Assembly (NCBI GenBank): GCA_016200205.1
Contig: JACQFF010000251.1
Coordinates: forward strand, 1-36,504
Direction of reading: 5' to 3'
DNA: 36,504 nt
Origin: Planctomycetia bacterium
Lineage (GTDB): Bacteria; Planctomycetota; Planctomycetia; Pirellulales; PALSA-1355
In this document: positions 15,898-24,206 of the stretch, in pieces
Numbering within the stretch: the stretch's first letter is position 1
Layout of the letters: every line of letters starts with the position of its first letter
Notes under the pieces: model-generated
Seen by the model: the letters and a program-made list of their open reading frames with translations, nothing else
Told to the model about the DNA's origin: nothing
Databases searched by the model: none
Position numbers and translations under genes: made by a program

Positions 15898-17040
15898 TCA
15901 ATCTGCGGCGGCCGGGTCCCAAATGGTGGCCGCGATGTAGCGGGTTTGTTTTGGATCGTCGTTGAAGTAGTAAACGGTGACGATTTTGCCATCGGGCCGC
16001 TGGACGCTGCGCGGATAGCCCAAGTCGCGGCCACCACCGTCGGCCCGCAAGATGATTTCTCCTCCCCACGTACGGCCTTCGTTGCGGCTCAACTTGGCGC
16101 GCATGCCAAAGGGTTTTGCGCGGACGCCATACGTGAGGCAAATCCGTCCGTCGGCGAGCTTGAGCATGGCCGCCGGATTGCCTTCGCCTGTGTCCGGCAC
16201 CGGCGTGGTGCGCAGTGACCAGGTTTGGCCATCGTCGGGCGAAAAATAGGCGTCGATCCAACTTCGGCTGCCTTCGCGATAGCGGATGGCCGAGAGCAGG
16301 CCAGTTTCGGAGAGGCGGACCGACGAGGGCATGACCGCGTAGTCCCGCGGCTCCGGCGCGATCCAGCCGACAAAATCCCATGTCTTGCCGCCATCGGTCG
16401 TGCGTGCGCACAGCGGGCGGCCCTCGCGGCCGTTGGCCTTGGCCGCCGTCAAAAACAGCATGCAATCATGCGGGCCGTTGATCAGATAATCGGTGCGGGC
16501 CGCGATTCCCTTTTGACCGAACTGTGGCAGGTTGAACGGCCCCCGCCAGTGATGGCCCCGATCGGTGGAATAATAGAACCGCGATGGACCGGCATTGGTG
16601 TCGGTCATGCGCAGGGTCATGGCAAAATCGGGATGCGTAAAATCGATGCCGCCCGGGCAGTCGGTCCACGGCCGATCGACCACGCGCGGCAATTCGGTGC
16701 CGTGCAGCGATGGGCCACGCGGGATGAGAGCCCCCTGCGCCGCCGGATTTTCGACGTTCCACGTCAGCCCACCGTCCAAGCTGCGCGCCAGCAAATGCTC
16801 TTCGGGCAGGTCGTGGTCGATGGCATGCAGATTGGGTCCATGATCCTTGAAGTAGCCGGCGCTAAAGCCCACCAGCATTTCATTGCCCCAACTCCACATC
16901 CCATGGTTTGCGGGCCAGCCGCCAAATCGTCCCGGTTCGCGGTAGACGATGACATGTTGCACGTCTACCGCTTGCAGCGACGGCGCTGCGATCAATATGA
17001 GTAGACCCATCAAAATGCCGATTAACCATTGAAGCCGCAT
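15898..17040 (-). CDS. Exported sialidase-superfamily (BNR/Asp-box) protein
   Basis: A 380-residue protein. Residues 1-23 form a signal peptide (hydrophobic run LIGILMGLLILIAA, ending LQA). Five Asp-box-like turns, S.D.G.TW, are spaced along the chain: SLDGGLTW, STDRGHHW, TTDGGKTW, SPDDGQTW and SRNEGRTW, marking a six-bladed sialidase propeller. An Arg at the first strand (YREPGRFGG) and the late GYPRSVQRPDGKIVTVYYF strand fit the family. Such planctomycete proteins are thought to cleave or bind sialic-acid-like or other sugars of polysaccharides outside the cytoplasm, but the catalytic Tyr-Glu pair cannot be assigned from reading alone. ATG 17040 is preceded by GGGAGGA at 6 bases, so the longer frame to 17295 is not used. 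Confidence 0.8.
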   Translation of the reverse strand: MRLQWLIGILMGLLILIAAPSLQAVDVQHVIVYREPGRFGGWPANHGMWSWGNEMLVGFSAGYFKDHGPNLHAIDHDLPEEHLLARSLDGGLTWNVENPAAQGALIPRGPSLHGTELPRVVDRPWTDCPGGIDFTHPDFAMTLRMTDTNAGPSRFYYSTDRGHHWRGPFNLPQFGQKGIAARTDYLINGPHDCMLFLTAAKANGREGRPLCARTTDGGKTWDFVGWIAPEPRDYAVMPSSVRLSETGLLSAIRYREGSRSWIDAYFSPDDGQTWSLRTTPVPDTGEGNPAAMLKLADGRICLTYGVRAKPFGMRAKLSRNEGRTWGGEIILRADGGGRDLGYPRSVQRPDGKIVTVYYFNDDPKQTRYIAATIWDPAAAD

Positions 17041-17477
17041 GCTATCCTCCCGACGAACGGCAAATTCACGCGGGGGCTCGATCACAGCGCCCAGTGCCAA
17101 GCCATGATCATGCGCGGCGGTAGCACCGGCGTCAACGCATGACCTTTCACTGGCCGCGTTGCAGCGAAAACCTCGACTCACTGCAATGGAGGGTGACATG
17201 GGTCGTTCGGCAGAGACATCCAGGCAATATGGTTCAAGCGATATCGCGCCGTCCGCGTGGAATGTCGACGAACACGGACGTCCACAGACGGCCATCCACG
17301 GCAGAAAGCGAAACAGTCGGCCTAATCGTGTCCAGTTCCGCCTTCGAACGTGGATTCGAATGGCCGAAGCGGCCGAGCGAGGGTCCGGCTGAGTCTCTCG
17401 ACGCGATGCAAGATCGGCTCAGCGGAGCTTCGCCCACCAAAATTCCGGCGTTCGAAACTATTGGAAGACGCGTTCTT
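17041..17477. other. Intergenic region upstream of the sialidase-like gene
   Basis: No gene is supported. Plus-strand frames here (for example through 17139-17531) have no family pattern and run across the terminator. The promoter of the leftward sialidase gene should lie here but no clear -35/-10 pair was found. Confidence 0.35.
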
Positions 17478-17527
17478 AAAAAAGATCAGCCCGCGGGCCG
17501 GCAAGAGAGTTTCCGGCGCCGCGGGCT
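17478..17527 (-). terminator. Strong terminator of the acidic repeat gene
   Basis: AGCCCGCGG (17488-17496) pairs with CCGCGGGCT (17519-17527), and GCCGG (17497-17501) with CCGGC (17513-17517), leaving one bulged base. On the minus strand the hairpin is followed by GATCTTTTTT. It lies 36 bases behind the stop at 17563. Confidence 0.75.
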
Positions 17528-17562
17528 GTGAAAATTTCCGCCGCAAGCGGCACGAGGCCAGG

Positions 17563-18411
17563 TTACGTGAAGTTGTGCTTGTGCAGGTGCGCCAGCGAAT
17601 TGCCGCCACCGTCGGTATAGGTGTTGGTGCCATCGCCGCCGTCGAGGTTTGTCCTGATAGTTACGGTGGTGCCGGCGATCGAAAGTGTGTCGTCGCCGCC
17701 GCCCAGAGACACGCCCAGTCTCTGGAAGTGCGAATCCGCGATCATGACGATGTCCGCGCCATCGCCGGCGTGGACATTCATGTTCTTGGCATGCACATGG
17801 TCGATCGCAACATTATCGGCACCGTCACCGGTATCGATCACGACGTTCTTGCCGATGTCTACACTGCTGAGCGAGACCTTATCGGCGCCATCACCCCCGT
17901 GAATCACCAGATCATGGCCGACGTTGACATTCGTGGCCGAGAATGTGTCATCGCCACTGCCCAATTGCACCACCAGATTGCCGCCAACCTTCACGTCCAC
18001 GAGGGGCGCTGGGGGCTTCACAATTGGCGAGGCAGCGCCGAGAGTTATCTGATCGTTGCCGTCGCCAGAGCGGATCAGTTCGTTGTGACCGACTTCGACC
18101 AAGTTCTCAGTGAGCGTATCGTTGCCGTCGCCCAGGCTGATAATCAGATTGCCGCCGATCTTGACCGAGGGAGCCGGCGGGGGACCGGGGCTTGGTCGAG
18201 TGACGGAAGGGCCAAGATCGACCGTATCGTTTCCGTCTCCGGTCCGAATGATCACGTTGCGGGTGATGTTGACGTCCTTCATCGTGACCGAATCGTCGCC
18301 ACCCTCGAGGTTCACAAAGATGCTATGGTTCGCGTCGTCGAGCGTGAGAGAGTCGTGTTCGACTCCCTGATCGTCTTTGATCTTGGTGGCCACGCCGTGC
18401 GAGTCGGCCAC
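17563..18411 (-). CDS. Acidic GDGND-repeat (beta-roll-like) protein, N-terminus uncertain
   Basis: At least 282 residues, made of about nine units of roughly 23 residues with the centre GDGND, GDGAD or GGGDD, each followed by T/V-x-L or similar and a strand such as VGHDLVIH or IGKNVVID. This resembles the calcium-binding nonapeptide (RTX, GGxGxD) beta-roll, but units are longer, as in many planctomycete surface proteins. No signal peptide or anchor is visible. The only start in frame is GTG 18411, without a ribosome site. The protein-like frame continues upstream (VTQGQIVVTG) to a TGA at 18463-18465. The good ribosome site AAGGAAC with two ATGs (18449 and 18443) is in another frame, so a one-base frameshift or loss of the true N-terminus is likely. 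Confidence 0.6.
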   Translation of the reverse strand: MADSHGVATKIKDDQGVEHDSLTLDDANHSIFVNLEGGDDSVTMKDVNITRNVIIRTGDGNDTVDLGPSVTRPSPGPPPAPSVKIGGNLIISLGDGNDTLTENLVEVGHNELIRSGDGNDQITLGAASPIVKPPAPLVDVKVGGNLVVQLGSGDDTFSATNVNVGHDLVIHGGDGADKVSLSSVDIGKNVVIDTGDGADNVAIDHVHAKNMNVHAGDGADIVMIADSHFQRLGVSLGGGDDTLSIAGTTVTIRTNLDGGDGTNTYTDGGGNSLAHLHKHNFT

Positions 18412-18721
18412 GCCGGTGACGACGATCTGTCCTTGCGTGACATGCTCATGTTCCTTATAGAATCAGACGTGCCCCTCGACCCATAACTTGTCCACGACCG
18501 AATCGCGTGGACCAATGGATACCCATTAGCCGACCTTTCCGGCTTACTGGGACCATCGGGCTAGCCCACTTTTTCCACAGCGCCTACTTTATCAGTGTTT
18601 GCCGCCGTGTCAACGATGTTTAGTACAATTGTCCTGATCGGGCCAGATTGTCAAGATCAGAGACCCACGAGCGGCCCGTGGGTTCCCGGCCATGCACGAA
18701 GGGAGTTGCGCCGGTGGCAGC
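18412..18721. other. Upstream region of the acidic repeat gene
   Basis: No gene is supported. The in-frame continuation of the repeat gene covers 18412-18462. Beyond this only a promoter candidate is seen, which is listed separately. Confidence 0.35.
18586..18613 (-). promoter_or_regulatory. Candidate sigma-70 promoter of the acidic repeat gene
   Basis: On the minus strand, a perfect TTGACA (18613-18608) is followed after 16 bases by TAAAGT (18591-18586), a fair -10 box. It lies about 135 bases before the ATG/ribosome-site pair at 18449. Confidence 0.4.
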
Positions 18722-18722
18722 T

Positions 18723-18752
18723 AAAAAAATGCAAATGGCGGCTGGCACCGCG
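18723..18752 (-). terminator. Possible terminator of the trypsin-like protease gene
   Basis: Read leftwards from the stop at 18756, a short stem (GCGG/CCGC, six-base loop, 18738-18751) is followed by ATTTGCATTTTTTT. The T-run is good and the stem is weak. Confidence 0.4.
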
Positions 18753-18755
18753 CGA

Positions 18756-20219
18756 TCACTGTTGCAATGCTTTGGCCATTTTCTCGACTTGATTCTGCAG
18801 TAATGCCAGTCTCGATTTCTTGTCATTTTGGAGCCGTTGCAGATCGGCGAGTTTTGACCGCGATTCGCGCAGGGCTTTTTCGGAGGCGGGCGTCTTCTTG
18901 TTCGCCTTTTGTTGACGCGTGATCTTGGCGGTCATGACGATGATTTCACGCTCGTTGACGTCCATTTCCTTTTGCAAGCCGCGCATCTTTGCCTCATGCT
19001 CCGAGATAGCCACCTCGATCTTTTTACGGGTCCGCTCTTTGGCCGTGGCCGCGTTGGCGCGGATTTCGTCCTGCACCACGGGCAGCACGTATTCTTGCAT
19101 CTTTTTCGATAGAAACGGATTGCTCCTGGCAAACACCAGTTCGGGATCGGTGAGAAAGCGGTCACGCTCGGCGACCACATTGGCAATGGCGAGCGCGAGC
19201 CGTTGCTCGGGCAGATCATAACTCAAGAGAAACATCAAGACTTCGTCGCCCTTCAATTCAAGTACCCGAAGCGCCTTGCCCAACGCCGTTTCGTCGATGC
19301 GCTCGACGGCCGCCCGCACATCCTTGAGCAGAAACAGTTTTCCGGGCATGGAACAGGCATAGCGGAGCTCGTCGCTCGACAGGCCTCCCAGACCCTTGGC
19401 GGCCAATTTCGTGCCCAGTGCCAAAATTCCGCGCTGCTCGTCTTGCGTTAGCGCGGCCCACACCTTGGCTTTAGACTCCTCACTATCATCGCCATGCTTG
19501 GCCGGCAGTTTGGCCAGCGCGATGACCGCGCCGTGCGGCTTTTCCAGCAGTTGCTTGATGTCGACGGCGGAAATCGCAAAGTTCAGGTTTTGGCCTCCGG
19601 TGAAACAGAAAGTATTCAGGCCCAACAATTGTCCTTGCATGTCGACCAGCGGTCCTCCGCTATTTCCGCCGGAAATGGCCGCGGTCGTCTGGATCCAGGT
19701 CGATTTGGGTTCGTGTGAAAACTCCGAGGAGTCGCCGGCCTCGATGACTTGATTGACTTCCTGGCCGCTTCGGACCGCGCTGACAATGCCTTCCGATGCC
19801 GAAAAGGAAAAGCCCAACGGAGCTCCCAGCGCGGCCACGCGTTCGCCCTTACGGGGCAGCGCCGCGGCTATGACGATTGTGGGGTAAGGCTCCTTATCAG
19901 CTTTAAGCTGCAAGAGGGCCAAATCTCGCCCCGAGTCTGCCGCCAGGTAGCCCTCGACGGCCACGCTCTTCCCATCGCGAAATGTCGCCGTGGCTTCCTT
20001 CGCCTGATCGACCACATGATAGTTGGTGATTACCAAACCTTTGCCATCGACGACCACGCCGCTTCCAATCCCATCGCCGGTATTGATTCTCACAACCGCC
20101 GGCTCGACCTTTTCAACCACGTCGGCCAGGTCCGCGCCGCCCGCGATGGGTGCGCCGCACAAAATGCCAATGAAGGCCGCCACCGCTTTAAGAGGCTTGA
20201 GTTGTGACATGCTGGCCAT
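18756..20219 (-). CDS. Exported trypsin-like serine protease with coiled-coil tail
   Basis: A 487-residue protein. The signal peptide is residues 1-29 (ending PIAGGAD). Residues 33-235 are a trypsin-2/HtrA-like protease domain with the complete triad: H68 in TNYHVV, D99 in SGRDLALLQL and S187 in ISGGNSGGPLV. Instead of PDZ domains, it has a helical region and, from about residue 370, a long charged coiled coil (KKIEVAISEHEAKMRGLQKE and the following heptads, then LADLQRLQNDKKSRLALLQN). It probably acts outside the inner membrane on unfolded or envelope proteins; the coiled coil may set an oligomer or a partner. The frame is open to 20333, but ATG 20219 precedes the signal peptide and follows GGAGCG at 8 bases. 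It is transcribed alone. Confidence 0.88.
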   Translation of the reverse strand: MASMSQLKPLKAVAAFIGILCGAPIAGGADLADVVEKVEPAVVRINTGDGIGSGVVVDGKGLVITNYHVVDQAKEATATFRDGKSVAVEGYLAADSGRDLALLQLKADKEPYPTIVIAAALPRKGERVAALGAPLGFSFSASEGIVSAVRSGQEVNQVIEAGDSSEFSHEPKSTWIQTTAAISGGNSGGPLVDMQGQLLGLNTFCFTGGQNLNFAISAVDIKQLLEKPHGAVIALAKLPAKHGDDSEESKAKVWAALTQDEQRGILALGTKLAAKGLGGLSSDELRYACSMPGKLFLLKDVRAAVERIDETALGKALRVLELKGDEVLMFLLSYDLPEQRLALAIANVVAERDRFLTDPELVFARSNPFLSKKMQEYVLPVVQDEIRANAATAKERTRKKIEVAISEHEAKMRGLQKEMDVNEREIIVMTAKITRQQKANKKTPASEKALRESRSKLADLQRLQNDKKSRLALLQNQVEKMAKALQQ

Positions 20220-20273
20220 GAACAATCGCTCCACGAGAAACTCAGCACGATCTGGTGAGGGAGACGATAGACT

Positions 20274-20302
20274 ACTATAGCGGCCTGCCGAAAGGGGAAC
20301 AA
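20274..20302 (-). promoter_or_regulatory. Candidate promoter of the trypsin-like protease gene
   Basis: On the minus strand, TTGTTC (20302-20297), a 17-base spacer and TATAGT (20279-20274) resemble a sigma-70 promoter with a good -10 box and a half-matching -35 box. It is 54 bases before the chosen ATG at 20219. Confidence 0.45.
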
Positions 20303-20792
20303 TTATTTGCTGCACGATGTTTTTGCAAAGCACCGACCGTCGCGGACGAGTTCAACAAGGCGGCTACCGATCCTGCAAAAAGGGTTAAGAATTGGCGGCC
20401 GTGCGACGAAATTAGGGCACAGACCTCGGCGCGTTTTTGGCGCGAGCTTGCCGCTGTATAGAGACCCGGGTCGTCCCGGCAAGTTGTTGTCGGGGCGCCG
20501 AAGGCATAAGAGGTCGGCGGCGGGATGGTGGCGGCCCAAAAGTCGTGAGTCTATCGCTGGGCCTCATGTTGGTTCGCAACGCCAACGACGAATTGAGGCT
20601 ATCCGTCGTCGTCGTTGCTCTCCTGAACAACATTGGCCAATGTTTTCCCGCTCGGACGGTGTCTAAAATGTCATCGCTTTCAAGACGACGCAAAGCTCAC
20701 CACCTCATTGCACGCGTGGCCGGCTTGCACGACAATCCTTATTGGTCGCCCGTGTGCCCTCGTGGCTGTCCTTAGTGACGGGAGACACTAAC
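20303..20792. other. Divergent intergenic region before the DUF4242 gene
   Basis: No gene is supported. The open frames on both strands lack ribosome sites and family patterns. The promoter of the DUF4242 gene must lie on the right side but could not be assigned. Confidence 0.35.
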
Positions 20793-21065
20793 ATGCCCAA
20801 ATACGTCATCGAGCGAGAGATGCCTGGCGCCGGCGCGCTGTCGAATGAGCAGTTGCAGGCCGCTTCGCAAACGTCCTGCGGCGTTTTGCGAGCGCTGGGG
20901 CCACAGATCCAATGGATCGAGAGTTATGTGACTGACGACAAGATCTATTGCATTTACGCGGCACCCAACAAACAGCTAATCGAGGAACACGCCAAGCGCG
21001 GGGGCTTTCCGGCCAACCGAATCTTGGAAGTCAAAGCCGTCATCGACCCGACCACGGCCGAGTAG
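20793..21065 (+). CDS. DUF4242 (SCO4226-like nickel-binding) family protein
   Basis: A 90-residue protein that is recognisable along its whole length: MPKYVIEREMPGAG at the start, SCGVLRALGPQIQWIESYV in the middle, DDKIYCIYAAP and EEHAKRGGFPANRI, ending VIDPTTAE. The family has a ferredoxin-like fold. A Streptomyces member, SCO4226, binds nickel, but the physiological role of most members is unknown. ATG 20793 follows GGAG at 9 bases; the longer frame from 20742 is not used because homologous sequence starts at MPKY. It stands alone and converges on the cold-shock gene. Confidence 0.88.
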   Translation: MPKYVIEREMPGAGALSNEQLQAASQTSCGVLRALGPQIQWIESYVTDDKIYCIYAAPNKQLIEEHAKRGGFPANRILEVKAVIDPTTAE

Positions 21066-21113
21066 CCGTCGCCAAGCGGCAGAGTTGGCCGAGCGCCTCG
21101 TCCGCGATTGGTC

Positions 21114-21145
21114 AAAAAAGCGGGCCAGGAGAAGTCTCCCGGCCC
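21114..21145 (-). terminator. Terminator of the cold-shock gene
   Basis: GGGCC-A-GGAGA pairs with TCTCC-C-GGCCC across a two-base loop with one mismatch. Read on the minus strand the stem is followed by CGCTTTTTT (A-run 21114-21119 on the plus strand). It lies about 50 bases behind the cold-shock stop codon. Confidence 0.7.
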
Positions 21146-21196
21146 TCACTTGGCCCAATTCCAATTAGATTGCTGGTTTCTGGGGGGCGAGCTCCC

Positions 21197-21409
21197 TCAC
21201 GCAGGAACTACCGACGCAGCCCGGGGACCTTTTCCTTTGGGCGATTGGCCCTGTTCGACCGTGTATTCGACCTTTTGACCTTCGGTCAAATCGTCGAAGC
21301 CCATGTCGGCCACCGTCGAATGATGGAAAAAGATGTCTTCGCCACTGTCGGTCTGAATGAAACCGAAGCCCTTGTCCTGCACGAGTTTTTTGATCTTACC
21401 AGACGCCAT
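21197..21409 (-). CDS. CspA-family cold-shock protein
   Basis: A 70-residue single cold-shock domain, the standard size. RNA-binding motif RNP1 is KGFGFIQ and RNP2 is DIFFHHS, preceded by GKIKKLVQD and followed by GQKVEYTVEQG. The protein binds single-stranded RNA and DNA and acts as an RNA chaperone. ATG 21409 begins the canonical MASGKIK and has AGGAG at 8 bases; a longer in-frame start (MRVGVRA) adds unrelated residues. The upstream region holds a hairpin in the probable 5' leader, listed separately. Confidence 0.95.
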   Translation of the reverse strand: MASGKIKKLVQDKGFGFIQTDSGEDIFFHHSTVADMGFDDLTEGQKVEYTVEQGQSPKGKGPRAASVVPA

Positions 21410-21448
21410 CGCACGCACTCCTACACGCATTCAATTTGATCAGTATGT

Positions 21449-21471
21449 AGGTGGAAATCGCTTCACCACCT
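21449..21471 (-). promoter_or_regulatory. Hairpin in the leader of the cold-shock gene
   Basis: AGGTGG (21449-21454) pairs with CCACCT (21466-21471) around an 11-base loop, 40-60 bases before the start codon. Cold-shock mRNAs often have structured leaders that control translation; here this is only inferred. Confidence 0.3.
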
Positions 21472-21608
21472 AAGCTCCACTAGCGTGGTACCGTCGCCAT
21501 CTTACACAAGAAACGTCCTGTGACCATACAGATCGAAGCCAAAATCCAAACTTTTTGGGGGGATAGCAATCTACCTAGAAGGTTTAGAATGGCTCTCGAC
21601 CCACCAAA

Positions 21609-23891
21609 TCAACAAGCACGCATCCTATCGCGCGTCGATAAGTCCCCAGCCGCATTGGGCTTGGGAATCGTGTCCTTGCCTGTCGGGGCAACCATTTCGC
21701 CCACTTCAGCCGAAACCGGCATGACCGTGACGAGCACGTTCTTGAAGGCTGGAGTTCGCGAAGCCGGGTCCACGTGTCGCGGCACCAAACGATTGGCCTC
21801 TGGGTAGTACATCAACGCATTGCCCGGCTTGATCTTTCCAAAACTTCTCGCCAACACATTGTTTACAGCGCCGGCCTCGCTCCGCACCACGACGCTCATA
21901 TCATGCCGCAACCCAAGCCGCTCCAAATCGCTGGGGTGCATCAAGATCACGTCGCGACGGTCCTGGCCGCGGTACAAGTCGTAGTCCTCATAGACAACTG
22001 TGTTGAATTGCCCCTCGCTGCGGACGGTCATCAGGCGCAACTGCGTGGCCTCGCCAGAGGGGATCGGCAGCTCATGGAGATGCATTTGGGCGCGTCCATT
22101 CGCCGTGGCGAATAGTGGTTCGGCGAGCCGCCGCCCGGCGATCCGGAACTCCTGTTTCGATTGATCGATTTGCGAAATCTTCTCCCAGCCGGGGAGAATG
22201 TGTCCGATCAACGAGCGAATCTCACGAGTTTGGGCCAAAGTGTCCCAATCGATCGGTCCTGTTTTTCCCAAGAGCCGGCGGCCCAGCTCGGCGACGATTT
22301 CGACTTCGCTGCGCGGCCCCGAGTGTCGCGCCGGACCGCCATCGCTTAAGCGAACATAGCTGAACATCGATTCCTGCGTGGTCGGCTGCGGCTCCTCATC
22401 GCGCGCGAGCACCGGCAATATGATCGTCTCGTTGGCCAACCCGTGGGCGTGGCCGGTGTTCAGCGTGGTATTGAGATAGACGACCATTTCCAATCTTTGC
22501 AGTGCTTTGGCGACAAATGCGGCGTCGGGATTCGATCCGTAGAGATTGCCCCCCAGGCAAAAGCCGAACTTGAGCTGCCCTGCCCTGGCTGCTTCAATGC
22601 AGCCCATTGTGTCCAAGCCGATTTCCGTGGGCAGTTGAACGCCAAAATGGCTTTGCAGCCGCTCCAGGACTATCTGCTTGAGCTTGGGGGTCACGCCCAC
22701 CGAGCCCATCCCCTGCACGTTCGAATGTCCACGAATCGGCAGCAGCCCCGTCCGGGGCCGGCCGACCATGCCGCGCATCAAGGCCAAATTGGCGATCGCC
22801 TGCACGTTGCTCACACCGTGCACGTGATGCGTAATCCCCATCGTCCAGCCGAACACGACCCGCTTGGCGGCGGCATAGCGGCGGGCAATTTCGTCGATCT
22901 GCTGGCGGTCGACGCCCGATTTGGCGCAAATCTCATCCCAGTTAAGCGAGCGCAAGTGCGATTGCAGTTGATCCCAGCCGTCACAATGCGCAGCCAGAAA
23001 CTGCGCATCCACCGCGCCCAGCTCGTCGACGCGCTTGGCCACTCCGGTCAGCAGGGCCAGGTCGCCGCCAATGTCGGGCTGGACATACAGGCTCGCAATC
23101 TGGGAGCCAAACAACAAACTGCGCAAGTCGCTGGGGACGCTGAAATTGACCATCCCGGTTTCCACCACGGGGTTGATCACGATCACCTGCCCGGCGTTGC
23201 GGCGGACCTGCATCAGGGTGCGCATCAACCGCGGATGGTTGCTGGCCGGATTGCCGCCGATAATGAACACCAAATCGGCGCCTTCGACATCCTCGATCGA
23301 GACGGTGGCGGTGCCGATGCCGAGGGCACTGGTAAGGCCGACGCCGCTGGCCTGGTGGCAGTAGTAGCTGCAATTGTTGACGTTGTTGGTGCCGTACAAC
23401 CGCGCGAGGAGTTGAAGCACAAAGCCCGCTTCATTGGAGCTGCGTCCGCTGAGGTACCAAAAGCTTTGGTGCGGTGACAGGTGGGCCAGCTTGTCGACGA
23501 TTCGTTGAAGCGCCTCGTTCCAATCGATCGGGCGGTAATACTGGGAGTCGCCGCTGACGAGCAATGGCGTCGTGAGACGACCGCAAGTCTCCAGCTCGCG
23601 CGGCGAGAAGGCTTGCAATTGCGCGAGGGAGTACGTCTCGAAAAACTGGCCGCGAATGGCTCCTTGCATGTCGGAAGCCATGGCCTGCAGCGATTTCTTG
23701 CAGACTTCCGGAAAATGGCCCGCTTCGTTGACCATACCGCCGGCCTGGCCGCCCATGCCCAACGCACAGGTTTTGCAGGCGTTTTTGCTGCGCATGGCCT
23801 TCCACAGCTTGAGGATGCCACCCACCTCGCGCGCTTTTCGCAGCGTATAGAGCACCGCCGGCCAGCCGCCGCCCGTTGTGGTTTTTCTCAT
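21609..23891 (-). CDS. FdhF/YdeP-type molybdopterin oxidoreductase
   Basis: A 760-residue protein with the layout of the YdeP/formate-dehydrogenase-alpha-like family. Near the N-terminus a CKTC pair (C39, C42), with later cysteines C64 and C103, suggests an iron-sulphur cluster. The molybdenum ligand is probably C178 in NNCSYYCHQASGVGL, aligned with the selenocysteine-His of formate dehydrogenase H. IIGGNPASNHPR, GWTMGITHHVHGVSNVQAI and MRGMVGRPRTGLLPIRGHSN line the two pterin cofactors. The final part (TVRSEGQFNTVVYEDYD, HPSDLERLGL) is the molydopterin-dinucleotide-binding domain. No twin-arginine signal is present, so it is cytoplasmic. The substrate is not known; YdeP relatives act in acid resistance. 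ATG 23891 has a weak ribosome site. No maturation (FdhD-like) or partner gene lies next to it. Confidence 0.88.
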   Translation of the reverse strand: MRKTTTGGGWPAVLYTLRKAREVGGILKLWKAMRSKNACKTCALGMGGQAGGMVNEAGHFPEVCKKSLQAMASDMQGAIRGQFFETYSLAQLQAFSPRELETCGRLTTPLLVSGDSQYYRPIDWNEALQRIVDKLAHLSPHQSFWYLSGRSSNEAGFVLQLLARLYGTNNVNNCSYYCHQASGVGLTSALGIGTATVSIEDVEGADLVFIIGGNPASNHPRLMRTLMQVRRNAGQVIVINPVVETGMVNFSVPSDLRSLLFGSQIASLYVQPDIGGDLALLTGVAKRVDELGAVDAQFLAAHCDGWDQLQSHLRSLNWDEICAKSGVDRQQIDEIARRYAAAKRVVFGWTMGITHHVHGVSNVQAIANLALMRGMVGRPRTGLLPIRGHSNVQGMGSVGVTPKLKQIVLERLQSHFGVQLPTEIGLDTMGCIEAARAGQLKFGFCLGGNLYGSNPDAAFVAKALQRLEMVVYLNTTLNTGHAHGLANETIILPVLARDEEPQPTTQESMFSYVRLSDGGPARHSGPRSEVEIVAELGRRLLGKTGPIDWDTLAQTREIRSLIGHILPGWEKISQIDQSKQEFRIAGRRLAEPLFATANGRAQMHLHELPIPSGEATQLRLMTVRSEGQFNTVVYEDYDLYRGQDRRDVILMHPSDLERLGLRHDMSVVVRSEAGAVNNVLARSFGKIKPGNALMYYPEANRLVPRHVDPASRTPAFKNVLVTVMPVSAEVGEMVAPTGKDTIPKPNAAGDLSTRDRMRAC

Positions 23892-24206
23892 GCAAAAAGC
23901 CCCGCGCTACCCACGAAAGAGTGCCTTGTATGTGTCCATGCCCATCATCCTACCCCACAGCGCATGAAAAAGCCGCCCCGCCGAGCCATACGGCATTTCG
24001 GCAGCGACAGGCATCGACGTAGACCTTCTCGAAAATGTCGCGATTGGGTATGGTGAGCATTGAGTGAAGCTCGATTTCGATTGTTCTAACTTGAACGATC
24101 CGCATTATGCGGCGGCGCCGTTCCACCGGCGTCTTAGCGAACGCTGGACCCACTCGCCCAATCATTTTGCCGAACCAGCACGGCCCGCGGTGCGAGGGTA
24201 CTCTCG
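23892..24206. other. Divergent intergenic region
   Basis: The region lies between the leftward molybdopterin enzyme and the rightward dioxygenase and should hold both promoters. A 71-residue minus-strand frame at 23950-24165 shows no family pattern. No clear promoter box or hairpin was seen. Confidence 0.35.

Noticed and set aside
23950-24165. 71-residue minus-strand frame between the divergent genes
   Set aside because: No ribosome site, domain or motif; it occupies the expected promoter region.
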